NCBI RefSeq assembly: GCF_013393385.1
Contig: NZ_AP023239.1
Span: 2,046,001 to 2,110,000, forward strand
Length of the DNA: 64,000 nt
Direction: 5' to 3'
Source: Paenibacillus sp. URB8-2
GTDB lineage: Bacteria > Bacillota > Bacilli > Paenibacillales > Paenibacillaceae
The position numbers were made by a program, and so were the translations under genes. The notes beneath the pieces were generated by a model. That model was given only the letters and a program-made list of their open reading frames with translations, did not search any database and had not been told where the DNA came from. Shown one piece after another: positions 54,113 to 63,100 of this stretch (its first letter is position 1; the number at the start of each line of letters is the position of its first letter).

Positions 54113-55971
54113 GCCATGTAACGGTGAAGAGTAAAAATGGAGTGCCCGGCTCTTTGGAGACCGAAACGGACGTGTCGGCGCAGGAGAGATTTGTCTACAA
54201 GGATGACGACGTCATCGACAAAGCCTTCGACTGGAAGCAGTTTAGCCGGCTATTTGGCTACATGAAGCCGTACGCAAGACAAATGCTGCCGCTTGTCCTG
54301 CTGATGATGGTATTAGGCACGATCACAAAGCTTGCGGTGCCGTTCCTCACCAGTCAGGCGATCGATAAGGCCATCGCGCCGAAAGAAGGAAGCCCGAATC
54401 TAACACTGCTATATTTTCTGACGGCAGGCGTTATCGTACTATACATCGTTCAGTGGATTGCCGGTGTCTACCGGATCAAATACACCAATGTGATCGGCCA
54501 AAGAGTCATATACGATCTTCGCGCCGATCTGTTCAAGCATATCCAGAAGCTGTCGTTCAACTTCTTCGACAAGCGTCCGGCAGGATCGGTGCTGGTGAGG
54601 GTGACCAATGATATTAACTCTCTCCAGGATCTGTTCACGAACGGGGTCGTCAACTCGATTATCGACTGCGTACAGCTTGCCGGAATTATCGTTATTTTGC
54701 TGGCTCTGAACTGGAAGCTGGGCCTTGCGGTCATGGTGACGGTGCCGATCATGTTCTTCGTCTCGACCAAGCTCCGCAAGACGATCCGCATCGCCTGGCA
54801 GGAGGTCCGGATCAAGAACTCACGGATCAATTCGCATTTGAACGAGTCGATTCAAGGCATTCGGGTAACCCAGGCCTATACCCAGGAACTCGAAAATATG
54901 AACTATTTTGACGCCATGAACAGAGACAGCAAGAAATCCTGGGACAAGGCGTCGGCAATGAACCAGACTTTCGGACCGATTATCGAGATAACGGGCGGTA
55001 TCGGAACACTGATTCTGTTCTGGCTCGGGGCGCACCTGATCCAGACCGGCAATCTGACGGTCGGCGTGCTCGTGGCATTCAGCACCTATGTGAGCAACTT
55101 TTGGGACCCGATCAACCGGCTGGGGCAGACCTATAACCAGCTACTTGTAGCCATGGCCTCTTCGGAGCGTATTTTCGAGTATCTCGATGAAGAGCCGCTT
55201 GTCAAAGATAGTCCTGGCGCTAAACCGCTGCCGACGATCCGCGGCGATATCAACTTCCAGAAAGTCTATTTCGAATATGAAAAAGGCCGCGCCGCGCTAA
55301 AAGGAATCGACCTTGATGTAAAAGCGGGGCAGTCGATCGCGCTTGTCGGCCATACCGGTTCGGGCAAGAGCACCATCATTAATCTGATCGGGCGATTCTA
55401 TGACATAACGGGCGGCAGGATTACAATAGACGGCCAGGACATCCGGGAGGTCAATTTGAGCAGTCTCCGAAGCCAGATTGGCATCGTGCTGCAGGACACG
55501 TTTATATTCTCCGGCACCATCCGGGATAATATCCGCTTCGGTCGGCTGGGTGCCTCAGACACGGATGTGGAAGAAGCGGCCAAAGCGGTGGATGCCCATG
55601 ATTTTATCAAGAAGCTTCCGGGCGGCTACGATACCGAGGTGGAGGAGCGCGGCAGCGCGCTGTCCATGGGGCAGCGTCAGCTGTTGTCTTTTGCCAGGGC
55701 GCTGCTGGCCGATCCGCGCATTCTGATCCTGGATGAAGCGACGGCGAGCATCGATACCGAGACGGAGTTGAAAATACAAGAGGCGTTGAAGGTGCTGCTT
55801 AAAGGCCGGACGTCGTTTATCGTCGCCCACCGGCTGTCCACGATCCGCCATGCGGACAAAATCGTCGTTCTCGATCATGGAGAAATTAAGGAAATGGGAA
55901 CGCACCGCGAATTAACGGAACGGGAAGGCATTTACAACGGTCTGATCGAAGCGCAGTTCCGGTTTCTGTGA
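54109..55971 (+). CDS. ABC exporter half-transporter with variant signature motif (BmrD/YheH-like)
   Basis: 620 residues: a short N-terminal extension, six transmembrane helices, ATPase domain. Walker A GHTGSGKST, Walker B ILILDEATASID with intact catalytic Glu, H-loop IVAHRLSTI, but the signature is LSMGQRQL instead of LSGGQ. With the upstream half, one ATP site (this Walker B, partner's LSGGQ) is complete and the other is degenerate, the asymmetry known in heterodimeric exporters. Confidence 0.94.
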   Translation: MSHVTVKSKNGVPGSLETETDVSAQERFVYKDDDVIDKAFDWKQFSRLFGYMKPYARQMLPLVLLMMVLGTITKLAVPFLTSQAIDKAIAPKEGSPNLTLLYFLTAGVIVLYIVQWIAGVYRIKYTNVIGQRVIYDLRADLFKHIQKLSFNFFDKRPAGSVLVRVTNDINSLQDLFTNGVVNSIIDCVQLAGIIVILLALNWKLGLAVMVTVPIMFFVSTKLRKTIRIAWQEVRIKNSRINSHLNESIQGIRVTQAYTQELENMNYFDAMNRDSKKSWDKASAMNQTFGPIIEITGGIGTLILFWLGAHLIQTGNLTVGVLVAFSTYVSNFWDPINRLGQTYNQLLVAMASSERIFEYLDEEPLVKDSPGAKPLPTIRGDINFQKVYFEYEKGRAALKGIDLDVKAGQSIALVGHTGSGKSTIINLIGRFYDITGGRITIDGQDIREVNLSSLRSQIGIVLQDTFIFSGTIRDNIRFGRLGASDTDVEEAAKAVDAHDFIKKLPGGYDTEVEERGSALSMGQRQLLSFARALLADPRILILDEATASIDTETELKIQEALKVLLKGRTSFIVAHRLSTIRHADKIVVLDHGEIKEMGTHRELTEREGIYNGLIEAQFRFL

Positions 55972-55975
55972 CAAA

Positions 55976-56024
55976 TGCCCCTGCGGCGCCTTGATTTGAT
56001 AGGCGCCGCCGGGGCATTTTTGTA
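55976..56024. terminator. Terminator of the exporter operon
   Basis: TGCCCC and GGGGCA with CGGCGCC and GGCGCCG inside, then TTTTTG. May also serve the convergent gene at 56040. Confidence 0.85.
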
Positions 56025-56039
56025 AGAATATGTAGCGAG

Positions 56040-56456
56040 TTACAGCTTCTCAATCTTGAATACAAAGCGCCATGTGGCCGTATTTCCGGAATACCGTCCG
56101 CGATTCTCGGTAACGGTGACATTTAAGGTTTTATTGATCGAGGATTTAAGAGAAGACAATTTGACCGTGACAGTGTCGAATCCGTCTTCGGGATATTTGT
56201 CCTGCTCCTGTGCTTCCGCTCGAAGCTTGATCGAACCCGTTGCGCTTACGGTCACTGAAGACCCTTCCTCAAGCTCCTTGCCGTTGACATAACCGCCCCA
56301 CCACCACTCATTGCCCACATGCTCGTTCTCAACCAGTTCCGCGCTTACGTAGGTTACTTTAAACTTCGCTGCCTTTCCTGCCGCTAAAAGCGGCTGGGCC
56401 GAGAGGATAAAGGCCAGCATGAACAAAAGACTCACCTTTACCGCTTGCTTAATCAC
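56040..56456 (-). CDS. Secreted protein of unknown function
   Basis: 138 residues when started at GTG 56456, nine bases after GGAG. Signal peptide of about 25 residues (QAVKVSLLFMLAFILSAQPL then LAA). The mature part is beta-rich and basic/acidic mixed: FKVTYVSAELVENEHVGNEW, a Trp run WWWGGYVNG, then TVTVKLSSLKSSINKTLNV. No family is recognised; an extracellular protein of one beta-sandwich domain is likely. Confidence 0.7.
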   Translation of the reverse strand: MIKQAVKVSLLFMLAFILSAQPLLAAGKAAKFKVTYVSAELVENEHVGNEWWWGGYVNGKELEEGSSVTVSATGSIKLRAEAQEQDKYPEDGFDTVTVKLSSLKSSINKTLNVTVTENRGRYSGNTATWRFVFKIEKL

Positions 56457-56796
56457 GTGTTGCATCTCCTTGTGAACTATTTTCTTCCAATTATAGCACC
56501 CGAATTTTACTAGGTATATAGAACTATATGGAAATAGGATGAGGTATGATACATTCAGGGCATCAGATTGAAAAGGAATGATCACAAGCCATGGACTGTT
56601 AACCTATCCGCCATAAGAAAATCGGTTGATCCGAGTTTTCCGGGATAGGAGCAGTATGCGCTTTTTTATAGCTGCAGCAAGTAAACCGGCCTTCATTAAG
56701 AAGGATGGTATCTTTGTACACAGCATGCGCCTCCTATCCGATTACCGGACAAGGGGGCTTTTTGTATTTTGAGAGAGTGCAGTAGAGGAGGGGTTA

Positions 56797-57222
56797 ATGA
56801 TGACAAATCGGCAGTATGAGATTTTGGAGCGTCTTCCAACGGTGATGGAGCATAACGCTCTATGGAAATCCGTCGGTTGGGGAGAGGTCGATCCGGAAAT
56901 GACGGAATGCTCCATCGCAGGCTCCGTGCATGGCGTTGTCGCGGTTTGCGGTGAGGAGGTTATCGGTATGGGGAGAACCGTCGGCGACGGATCGATGTAT
57001 TTTTATATCCAGGACGTGGCGGTTCTGCCCGAACATCAGCATAAAGGAGTAGGCCAATTAATCGTTGAGCGTCTGCTGGCTGATATCGAAAAGCGCCGGA
57101 TTTCCGGCGGCATCGCTTTTGTAGGGCTTTTTGCGGCTACCGGAAAGGAGGTCTTCTACGAGCGCTTCGGATTTAAAGATCATTCGCCCGATATGACGGG
57201 CATGTTTGCCGTGCTGAAATGA
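56797..57222 (+). CDS. GNAT family N-acetyltransferase
   Basis: 141 residues, acetyl-CoA dependent. The A motif is VAVLPEHQHKGVGQLIVERL, preceded by YFYIQDV and followed by GGIAFVGLFAATGKEVFYER. The two adjacent ATGs (56797, 56800) follow GAGGAGGGG; the second has the better spacing. Substrate unknown; no partner gene. Confidence 0.92.
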   Translation: MMTNRQYEILERLPTVMEHNALWKSVGWGEVDPEMTECSIAGSVHGVVAVCGEEVIGMGRTVGDGSMYFYIQDVAVLPEHQHKGVGQLIVERLLADIEKRRISGGIAFVGLFAATGKEVFYERFGFKDHSPDMTGMFAVLK

Positions 57223-57250
57223 AATAAAAGGAGCAGCTGTGCTGTGTCCA

Positions 57251-58285
57251 TTATTCCATATAAATTTCTACGATTGCGATCTGCCGTTCCCGGGCCAGGT
57301 CGATGAAGCGGCCTTCGCTCTGTACGAGAGGCCGAAATACGTCGATTGGATTATTCATAATGATGATGCCCATTTCGCCGGTGCTGAGCAGCACTCTTTT
57401 TCCGATAAAGTTCGGAATCAGATGCTGGATAAAGGCTTGTACGAATTTGCCGTTCAGCTTGCCGAAGCCGAGATTGTGCAATTCCCGCAAAACACTGATA
57501 AATTCCTGCTTTGACTGAAACACGCGGGCTGTTGTCATTGCACTGTACACGTCCGCGATTGCGGCGATTTGGGCGTAAGGATGAATCTCGCTTGATACCA
57601 GACGGGCGGGATAACCCGAACCGTCCTCGCGCTCATGATGCTGAAGAGCCACGAGCGCCGTGTTCTGGTCGCTCATGGAGTTGCGGATGATTTCATAGCC
57701 GTATGTAGTGTGCCGCTTGACCTCCTGAAATTCCTCCGGAGTCAGTTTGCCGGGCTTGTTCAGTAAGGCTGTCGGGATTCGGCATTTGCCGATGTCGAGC
57801 AAATATCCTGCCCGGGAAATTTCGTAGCATTCCTGCTTGGTATAACCGAGCCAGGAAGCAATATAATAGGTTAGCATGCCGACCTGAAGGGAATGGTTGT
57901 AGGTATATTCATCCTCACGATCCAGCAGAAGGAGCAGAGTAACAATATCTTTATGCTGGTCGAGCGAATTAAGCAGGGGGTTCAGGATATCGTCAACCAT
58001 GGACCGGTTAAAGCTTCCTGTGGTTAACGCTTCCAGATAGAGGGATTTAAAACCTTCAATACTTTGGTTAAATTCCGTATTGACCGTCTGAAAGACACGC
58101 GGAACCGAAGCGCTCGATTGAGGAGCGTCCTCAATGTCAACATAGTCCACATCATGCTGCATCAGTCTGGAAATGTCATCCTCCCGGAGCTGGGCTCCTT
58201 TGGAAAGCACATAAATGCCCCTCTTGCTGAAGGTATCGTCCTTCAGACAATCGCCGGGCTTTAAATCCGTGACGTGCACTCTCAA
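57251..58285 (-). CDS. HD-GYP domain protein with degenerate HD pair
   Basis: 344 residues from TTG 58285 (GAGGTG nine bases before). HD-GYP proteins usually hydrolyse cyclic di-GMP. Visible: NHSLQVGMLTYYIASWLGY, then LLDIGKCRIP, where the expected HDIGK His is Leu (L163), and QHHEREDGSGYPARL with an intact GYP. Loss of the metal-binding His suggests reduced or no activity, perhaps a sensing role. The N-terminal region (about 1-110) is unassigned but matches the layout of the second HD-GYP gene at 61743 (LKPGDCLKDDTFSKRGIYVL). Confidence 0.88.
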   Translation of the reverse strand: MRVHVTDLKPGDCLKDDTFSKRGIYVLSKGAQLREDDISRLMQHDVDYVDIEDAPQSSASVPRVFQTVNTEFNQSIEGFKSLYLEALTTGSFNRSMVDDILNPLLNSLDQHKDIVTLLLLLDREDEYTYNHSLQVGMLTYYIASWLGYTKQECYEISRAGYLLDIGKCRIPTALLNKPGKLTPEEFQEVKRHTTYGYEIIRNSMSDQNTALVALQHHEREDGSGYPARLVSSEIHPYAQIAAIADVYSAMTTARVFQSKQEFISVLRELHNLGFGKLNGKFVQAFIQHLIPNFIGKRVLLSTGEMGIIIMNNPIDVFRPLVQSEGRFIDLARERQIAIVEIYME

Positions 58286-58353
58286 AACTAATGTCACCTC
58301 TTCCAGTTATTTACTTAAAGAATAACAAGAACAGGTAAAATTTTCAATGAAAA

Positions 58354-59076
58354 TCAGCGGGGGGGAATAGGCCGATTGTTGCTGGAAGCGGGGTCCGCAC
58401 CCTTCCATGTTTCGGATGATTCGCCTATGTCTTTCTTCCATATTGGCACCATGCGTTTCAGCTCTTCGATCGCATAGCGGCTGGCCTCGTAACAGGCGGC
58501 ACGATGCGGGGAAGATACGGCGATTACGACGCTGGCCTCTTGTACGCCTACATGTCCGATGCGGTGGGAAATGGCGCAGCGCGCCTGCCATCGTTCCATG
58601 ACTTCCCTGCCGATTTTCTCAAACTTGGAGAGGGCCATCGGAACATAGGCCTCGTAGTGCAGGGCCGAAGTCCGCTCGCTGCCGGTCATCTCCCGTGTCG
58701 TCCCGACAAAGACTAGGGAAGCACCGTGATCCTTGTCCAGCACTTTGTTCAGGATGTCTTCCGTACGGAGCGGCTGCTCCGTTACGGTATAGAGTCCATC
58801 CTGAGTGCTGTTCTCCTCCGGGGAGGGCTCTCCTCCGGAAACCGGAGGAATAAGCGCCACTTCAGAGGATTCGGTAATTACAGTGTCTTCGGGAGCGTAT
58901 TCGCGATCGACGGCCACCATGGAAACGGCGATCTGACCGGCGGCTTCCGGATAGGAAGCGGACAGGAGCTCCTTGAGCTTACCGGCGGTTACCGGAGGCT
59001 CGGCTACGTGGAAATTCAGGGTCTGGGAGCCGATGACTTCAGCCAGCCCCGCGAAAAGACGAATGGAAAGTTGCAT
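58354..59076 (-). CDS. MoaD-MoaE fusion (molybdopterin synthase)
   Basis: 240 residues joining both subunits of molybdopterin synthase, which inserts sulfur into precursor Z in molybdenum cofactor synthesis. Residues 1-82 are MoaD (RLFAGLAEVIGSQTLNFHVA, then ALIPPVSGG, the Gly81-Gly82 thiocarboxylate end). Residues about 96-225 are MoaE (LVFVGTTREMTGSERTSALH, HRIGHVGVQEASVVIAVSSP, LKRMVPIWKKDI with catalytic Lys). The Gly-Gly is internal, so cleavage or another mechanism is needed to free it, as reported for MoaX-type fusions. No other moa gene is in the window. Confidence 0.93.
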   Translation of the reverse strand: MQLSIRLFAGLAEVIGSQTLNFHVAEPPVTAGKLKELLSASYPEAAGQIAVSMVAVDREYAPEDTVITESSEVALIPPVSGGEPSPEENSTQDGLYTVTEQPLRTEDILNKVLDKDHGASLVFVGTTREMTGSERTSALHYEAYVPMALSKFEKIGREVMERWQARCAISHRIGHVGVQEASVVIAVSSPHRAACYEASRYAIEELKRMVPIWKKDIGESSETWKGADPASSNNRPIPPR

Positions 59077-59212
59077 GCTCTGTTCACCTCGCTAATGATC
59101 ATAATGACTACAATATACCATAATGTCTTTGAAAATGTTATGCTAGGCACTATAGACAAACTGCCTGCCGCCCCTTATGGGCGCGGCTTCACAGCCGGAA
59201 GGAGCTTGGACG

Positions 59213-60652
59213 ATGAGGCCTGAAACAGGGCGTCTTACAATTCTTCATACCAATGACATTCACAGCCACTTCGAGATGATGAGCCCGCTTGCCGCCGCTA
59301 TTGCAAGGCAGAAAAAAGAGGCCTGGAGCAGTCCCGTACTGCTGTTCGATATCGGTGATCATATGGATCGGGCCGCCGCGGAAACCGAAGGCACCTTGGG
59401 GCAGGCGAATATCGATATGATCAACCTTACGGGCTATGACGCCGTTACGATCGGAAATAATGAAGGCCTGACCTTTTCTAAGGAGATGCTGTCATCCGTC
59501 TTTACCGGCATCCAGTGCCCGGTCGTCTGCTGCAACATGGTGGAGATTGCAACGGGTGAGCCGCCGCATTGGATGCAGCGCCACGCGATTCTGGAGAAAG
59601 AAGGCGTGCGGATCGGAGTAACGGGAGCAACCGCGCCCTTCGCCTCGTTCTATTCGCTGCTCGGATGGGATGCGCTTGAGCCGGAAGAATGCCTTCGGGA
59701 ACAATGCCGGCTGCTCGCGCCGCAGGTGGATATTGTGATTATCCTTTCGCATTTGGGCCTGCCCGCAGACCGGCGGCTAGCTGAGCGTCTGGACGGGGTT
59801 CATGCCATTCTGGGCGGCCATACGCATCATGTACTGGAACAGCCGCTGATTATTGGCGGGACGGCGGTGTGCGGCGCCGGCAAATTCGGACGCTATCTGG
59901 GGCGCCTCGATTTTGAACGTGACGAGGGTTCGGGACATTTCCGTTATGTAACAGGAGAGTGCGTACCCGTCGATCCGACATTCTCGGAACCCTCGGTCTC
60001 CTCGGCTGCCATCCAGCATTTGGAACGCGGAAGAGAAGTGCTGAGCGAGACGGTTGCCATTACCGACCGGCCGCTGGCTCTGGATCTCGGGGGAGAGTCC
60101 CCTTTTGCCAATCTGCTGGCGCAGTCGGTAAGAAGATTCACAGGGACTCCTCTTTCGCTGGTCAATGCCGGTCAACTTCTCGGCCCCCTTCCGGACGGAG
60201 AGATCACGACCGGCATGCTGCATGCGCTGTGTCCATCCCCGATTAATGCCTGCATTATGCGGCTGTCCGGCCAGGATATCCGCACAGCGCTTCAGCAGAG
60301 TCTGACGGCGGAGTTCCGTCAGAAGGTCATTTACGGATACGGCTTCCGGGGAGAACGGCTCGGCGGACTGGCAGTGGACGGATTAAAAATCTTGTACGAT
60401 CCTCATGCGATGCCGTATGATACAAATATTGCAGTTTTTGTCGACGGACAGCCGCTTGAGGACCGCCGGGAGTATACGGTCGGGACGCTCGACATGTTCA
60501 CTTTTCACATGGGATATGAGTCGATTGGCAACGGCGATGACGTTCGGTTCCTGCTGCCTCATTTCCTCCGGGATTTGCTGCGGCTGGAGCTGCAGCGTCC
60601 GGGAAGTCTGGACGAGTGCGCGAAGACCCGCTGGGAGCTGAGAAACCACTAG
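59213..60652 (+). CDS. yunD: Metallophosphatase/5'-nucleotidase-like YunD
   Basis: 479 residues from ATG 59213 (GGAAGGAG upstream). N-terminal calcineurin-like metallophosphatase: ILHTNDIHSHFEMM, DIGDHMDR, GNNEG, ILSHLGLPADRR and GGHTHHVLEQPL, all metal-binding motifs. C-terminal nucleotidase domain (from about 290). No signal peptide, so it appears cytosolic, as in B. subtilis YunD. Its neighbour uppP is unrelated. Confidence 0.94.
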   Translation: MRPETGRLTILHTNDIHSHFEMMSPLAAAIARQKKEAWSSPVLLFDIGDHMDRAAAETEGTLGQANIDMINLTGYDAVTIGNNEGLTFSKEMLSSVFTGIQCPVVCCNMVEIATGEPPHWMQRHAILEKEGVRIGVTGATAPFASFYSLLGWDALEPEECLREQCRLLAPQVDIVIILSHLGLPADRRLAERLDGVHAILGGHTHHVLEQPLIIGGTAVCGAGKFGRYLGRLDFERDEGSGHFRYVTGECVPVDPTFSEPSVSSAAIQHLERGREVLSETVAITDRPLALDLGGESPFANLLAQSVRRFTGTPLSLVNAGQLLGPLPDGEITTGMLHALCPSPINACIMRLSGQDIRTALQQSLTAEFRQKVIYGYGFRGERLGGLAVDGLKILYDPHAMPYDTNIAVFVDGQPLEDRREYTVGTLDMFTFHMGYESIGNGDDVRFLLPHFLRDLLRLELQRPGSLDECAKTRWELRNH

Positions 60653-60791
60653 CGGGAGCACCCGTTCATTTCTCTCGGAATTTCAAATTTCCGGGGTTCC
60701 CGCACAGTGTACGAGCAAGCATCGGAGCTGAATCCCCGCATTACGGGGCTGTCTTATCACCCAAATTGCAGAACTGTTTAGGAGGCCAAAT

Positions 60792-61616
60792 ATGGACACA
60801 ATCACAGCTATTATTCTCGCTATCGTTGAGGGGATCACCGAATTCATTCCCGTATCCTCCACCGGTCACATGATCCTGACGACCGTGCTCCTTGGATTTG
60901 ACGAACAGGATAATTTGATGAAGACGTTTGAAATCTTTATCCAACTTGGGGCGATTCTCGCGATTGCTCTCGTTTACCGCCGCCGGATCCTTAATCTGCT
61001 CGGAATCGGCCGCAAGACCGAAAGGGGAGGCGTCATGCCCCGTTCGCGGCTCAACCTCATTCACGTTCTTCTTGGTATCGTGCCTGCGCTTGCCGTCGCT
61101 TTTGTCGCCCGCGATTTTATCAAGAGCCTGTTCGGAGCGAGCACGGTGCTGTGGGCTCTGGTCGCAGGGGGGATTCTGATGATCGTCGCCGAATGGGTCA
61201 ACAAGCGCAAAGTGCGGATCACCGCGCAAGAATTGGATGACCTGTCCTACGGACAAGCTCTGGCGATCGGATTGTATCAGATTATTTCCGTGCTGTGGCC
61301 CGGCTTCTCGCGCTCCGGGTCGACAATTTCGGGCGGCATGCTGAGCGGGGTCAGTTACAAGGCTTCTGCGGATTTCTCCTTTTTGATCGCTATCCCGATT
61401 ATGTGCGCGGCGTCCGGTTACGAACTGCTCGATTCCTACAAGGATATCACCGGCGACACGATCGGAATTTTTGCCATCGGATTCCTGGTTTCGTTTGTTG
61501 TAGCATATCTCGTTGTTATTATGTTCATGCGGCTGATTCAAAAAATCCGGCTCACCCATTTTGCCATTTACCGCTTTTTACTTGCCGCTTTCTTCTGGCT
61601 GTTCGTTATGCGCTAA
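60792..61616 (+). CDS. uppP: Undecaprenyl-diphosphatase UppP (BacA)
   Basis: Recycles undecaprenyl pyrophosphate to the carrier lipid for cell-wall synthesis; its overexpression gives bacitracin resistance. 274 residues, about eight transmembrane helices. Motifs: VEGITEFIPVSSTGHMIL and GLYQIISVLWPGFSRSGSTI, including the catalytic Glu and Arg/Ser region. ATG follows GGAGGCC. Confidence 0.97.
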   Translation: MDTITAIILAIVEGITEFIPVSSTGHMILTTVLLGFDEQDNLMKTFEIFIQLGAILAIALVYRRRILNLLGIGRKTERGGVMPRSRLNLIHVLLGIVPALAVAFVARDFIKSLFGASTVLWALVAGGILMIVAEWVNKRKVRITAQELDDLSYGQALAIGLYQIISVLWPGFSRSGSTISGGMLSGVSYKASADFSFLIAIPIMCAASGYELLDSYKDITGDTIGIFAIGFLVSFVVAYLVVIMFMRLIQKIRLTHFAIYRFLLAAFFWLFVMR

Positions 61617-61742
61617 GATCCGTTTTTCGCGGAGGCGTCACCTTTATCGACTCGCTTACTGGATGTAACGGTATAACTACCCGAGCAATCATGAATATTT
61701 TGTATGGCACCCAATTACCGTTAAGGCAGGAGTGAGCCCAAG

Positions 61743-62819
61743 TTGCGTTTGGTACCTATCAATCGGCTTCAAGAGGGGATGAAGCTGGGTAAAAAAATAT
61801 ATAACGATGAAGGATTAGTGCTGCTCGCGGATGGTGTGGAGCTTACCGGTCCGCTGATCAACCGCTTGGCCAGAATGGATATCGGTTATGTATACATACA
61901 CGATGCGCTGACGGAAGATGTGGAAATTCCGACGATGCTTCATGATGAGACCCGCAATCAGGCGCTCAAGACGATACGTACCCAGTTCCAGGATATGTCG
62001 AACTCATCGGACATTAAGAAAGGCTTTTATCATCTCAACAAAAAATTTTCCAATGTCATGGACTCCATTCTCGACGACATGTCTTCGCAGGAAGATCCGA
62101 TGATTATGCTTCATGATATGCATACGACCGACAATTACCTGTATGTCCATTCACTGAATGTTTGTCTTTATACTTTGGTGCTCGGAATCGCTCACGGCTA
62201 CAACAGCGCCGACTTGAGAGTACTCGGGCTTGGCTCGCTGCTCCACGATATCGGCAAGACGCAAATTCCCGTCAAAATCGTCCAAAAGCCGGGCATGCTA
62301 AGCGATGAGGAATTCCGGCACATGCGCGCCCATACCGAGATCGGTTATAAGATTCTGAAAGAGGAGCCGAACATTCCTCTCCTGGCCGCCCATTGCGCCT
62401 ATCAGCATCACGAACGAGTGAACGGGTCCGGGTACCCCCGCGGTATTCTCGGTCCGCAGATTCACGAATATGCGAAATGGATCGGCGTGGCGGATTCCTA
62501 TGATGCTATGACCTCTAACCGTGTGTATAAAAAGGCCATGCTGCCGCACCAGGCGGTGGAGGCGCTGTACGTCGGTTCTGGTACGCTCTACGAGCAGCAG
62601 CAGCTGGAGATCTTCCGGGATCGTGTGGCGATTTACCCGATCGGCTTGAACGTCAAACTGAGCACGGGAGAGACCGGTGTTATCGTCAAAATCGATCCAA
62701 GCATGCCCCACAGGCCCGTAGTTCGGATAAATGAGGGTCCGGAAGGCGAGAAGGTGGCTCCCTATGAACTCGATCTGCGCAAAATCCTGTCGGTGGTGAT
62801 CTCCGATATGACGGTTTAG
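61743..62819 (+). CDS. HD-GYP domain phosphodiesterase with canonical motifs
   Basis: 358 residues from TTG 61743 behind CAGGAGTGAG. Cyclic-di-GMP phosphodiesterase of the HD-GYP class. VHSLNVCLYTLVLGIAHG, LLHDIGKTQIPVK (H168-D169 intact), RAHTEIGYKIL and YQHHERVNGSGYPRG. The N-terminal domain (about 1-110, MKLGKKIYNDEGLVLLADGV) resembles that of the degenerate HD-GYP gene at 57251, so the two are paralogues. Confidence 0.94.
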   Translation: MRLVPINRLQEGMKLGKKIYNDEGLVLLADGVELTGPLINRLARMDIGYVYIHDALTEDVEIPTMLHDETRNQALKTIRTQFQDMSNSSDIKKGFYHLNKKFSNVMDSILDDMSSQEDPMIMLHDMHTTDNYLYVHSLNVCLYTLVLGIAHGYNSADLRVLGLGSLLHDIGKTQIPVKIVQKPGMLSDEEFRHMRAHTEIGYKILKEEPNIPLLAAHCAYQHHERVNGSGYPRGILGPQIHEYAKWIGVADSYDAMTSNRVYKKAMLPHQAVEALYVGSGTLYEQQQLEIFRDRVAIYPIGLNVKLSTGETGVIVKIDPSMPHRPVVRINEGPEGEKVAPYELDLRKILSVVISDMTV

Positions 62820-62889
62820 CAGCGGGTATCTGCAAAAGAATCTTTAAGGGTTCCGTATGGAACCGGCCCCCATGCAGCGGGAACGGGGA

Positions 62890-62930
62890 CGAAGGCGCCT
62901 CCAGCCGGAGGATGTCTTCGCCCTTTTTTG
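62890..62930 (+). terminator. Terminator of the HD-GYP gene
   Basis: CGAAG and CTTCG with CCTCC and GGAGG inside, followed by CCCTTTTTTG. Confidence 0.75.
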
Positions 62931-63100
62931 TTGCATCTTGCTTTTTGCCCTCCTGCCGCCGCAGAAGCGGCCTTAACGTTTGCGGAACAATGCGTTTTTT
63001 TAAAAGTTCATGGTATGATATAGGGTAAGGCAGACGTTTTTCGCGGTTTTTTTGGTTAATAAAGAGAATAAGCATTTGCTATTGAAGGAGTTATTGCCAC

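Noticed and set aside
57239..57514. 91-codon plus-strand ORF after the GNAT gene
   Set aside because: Antisense to the HD-GYP gene; it follows a GGAGCAGC sequence but has no conserved features.
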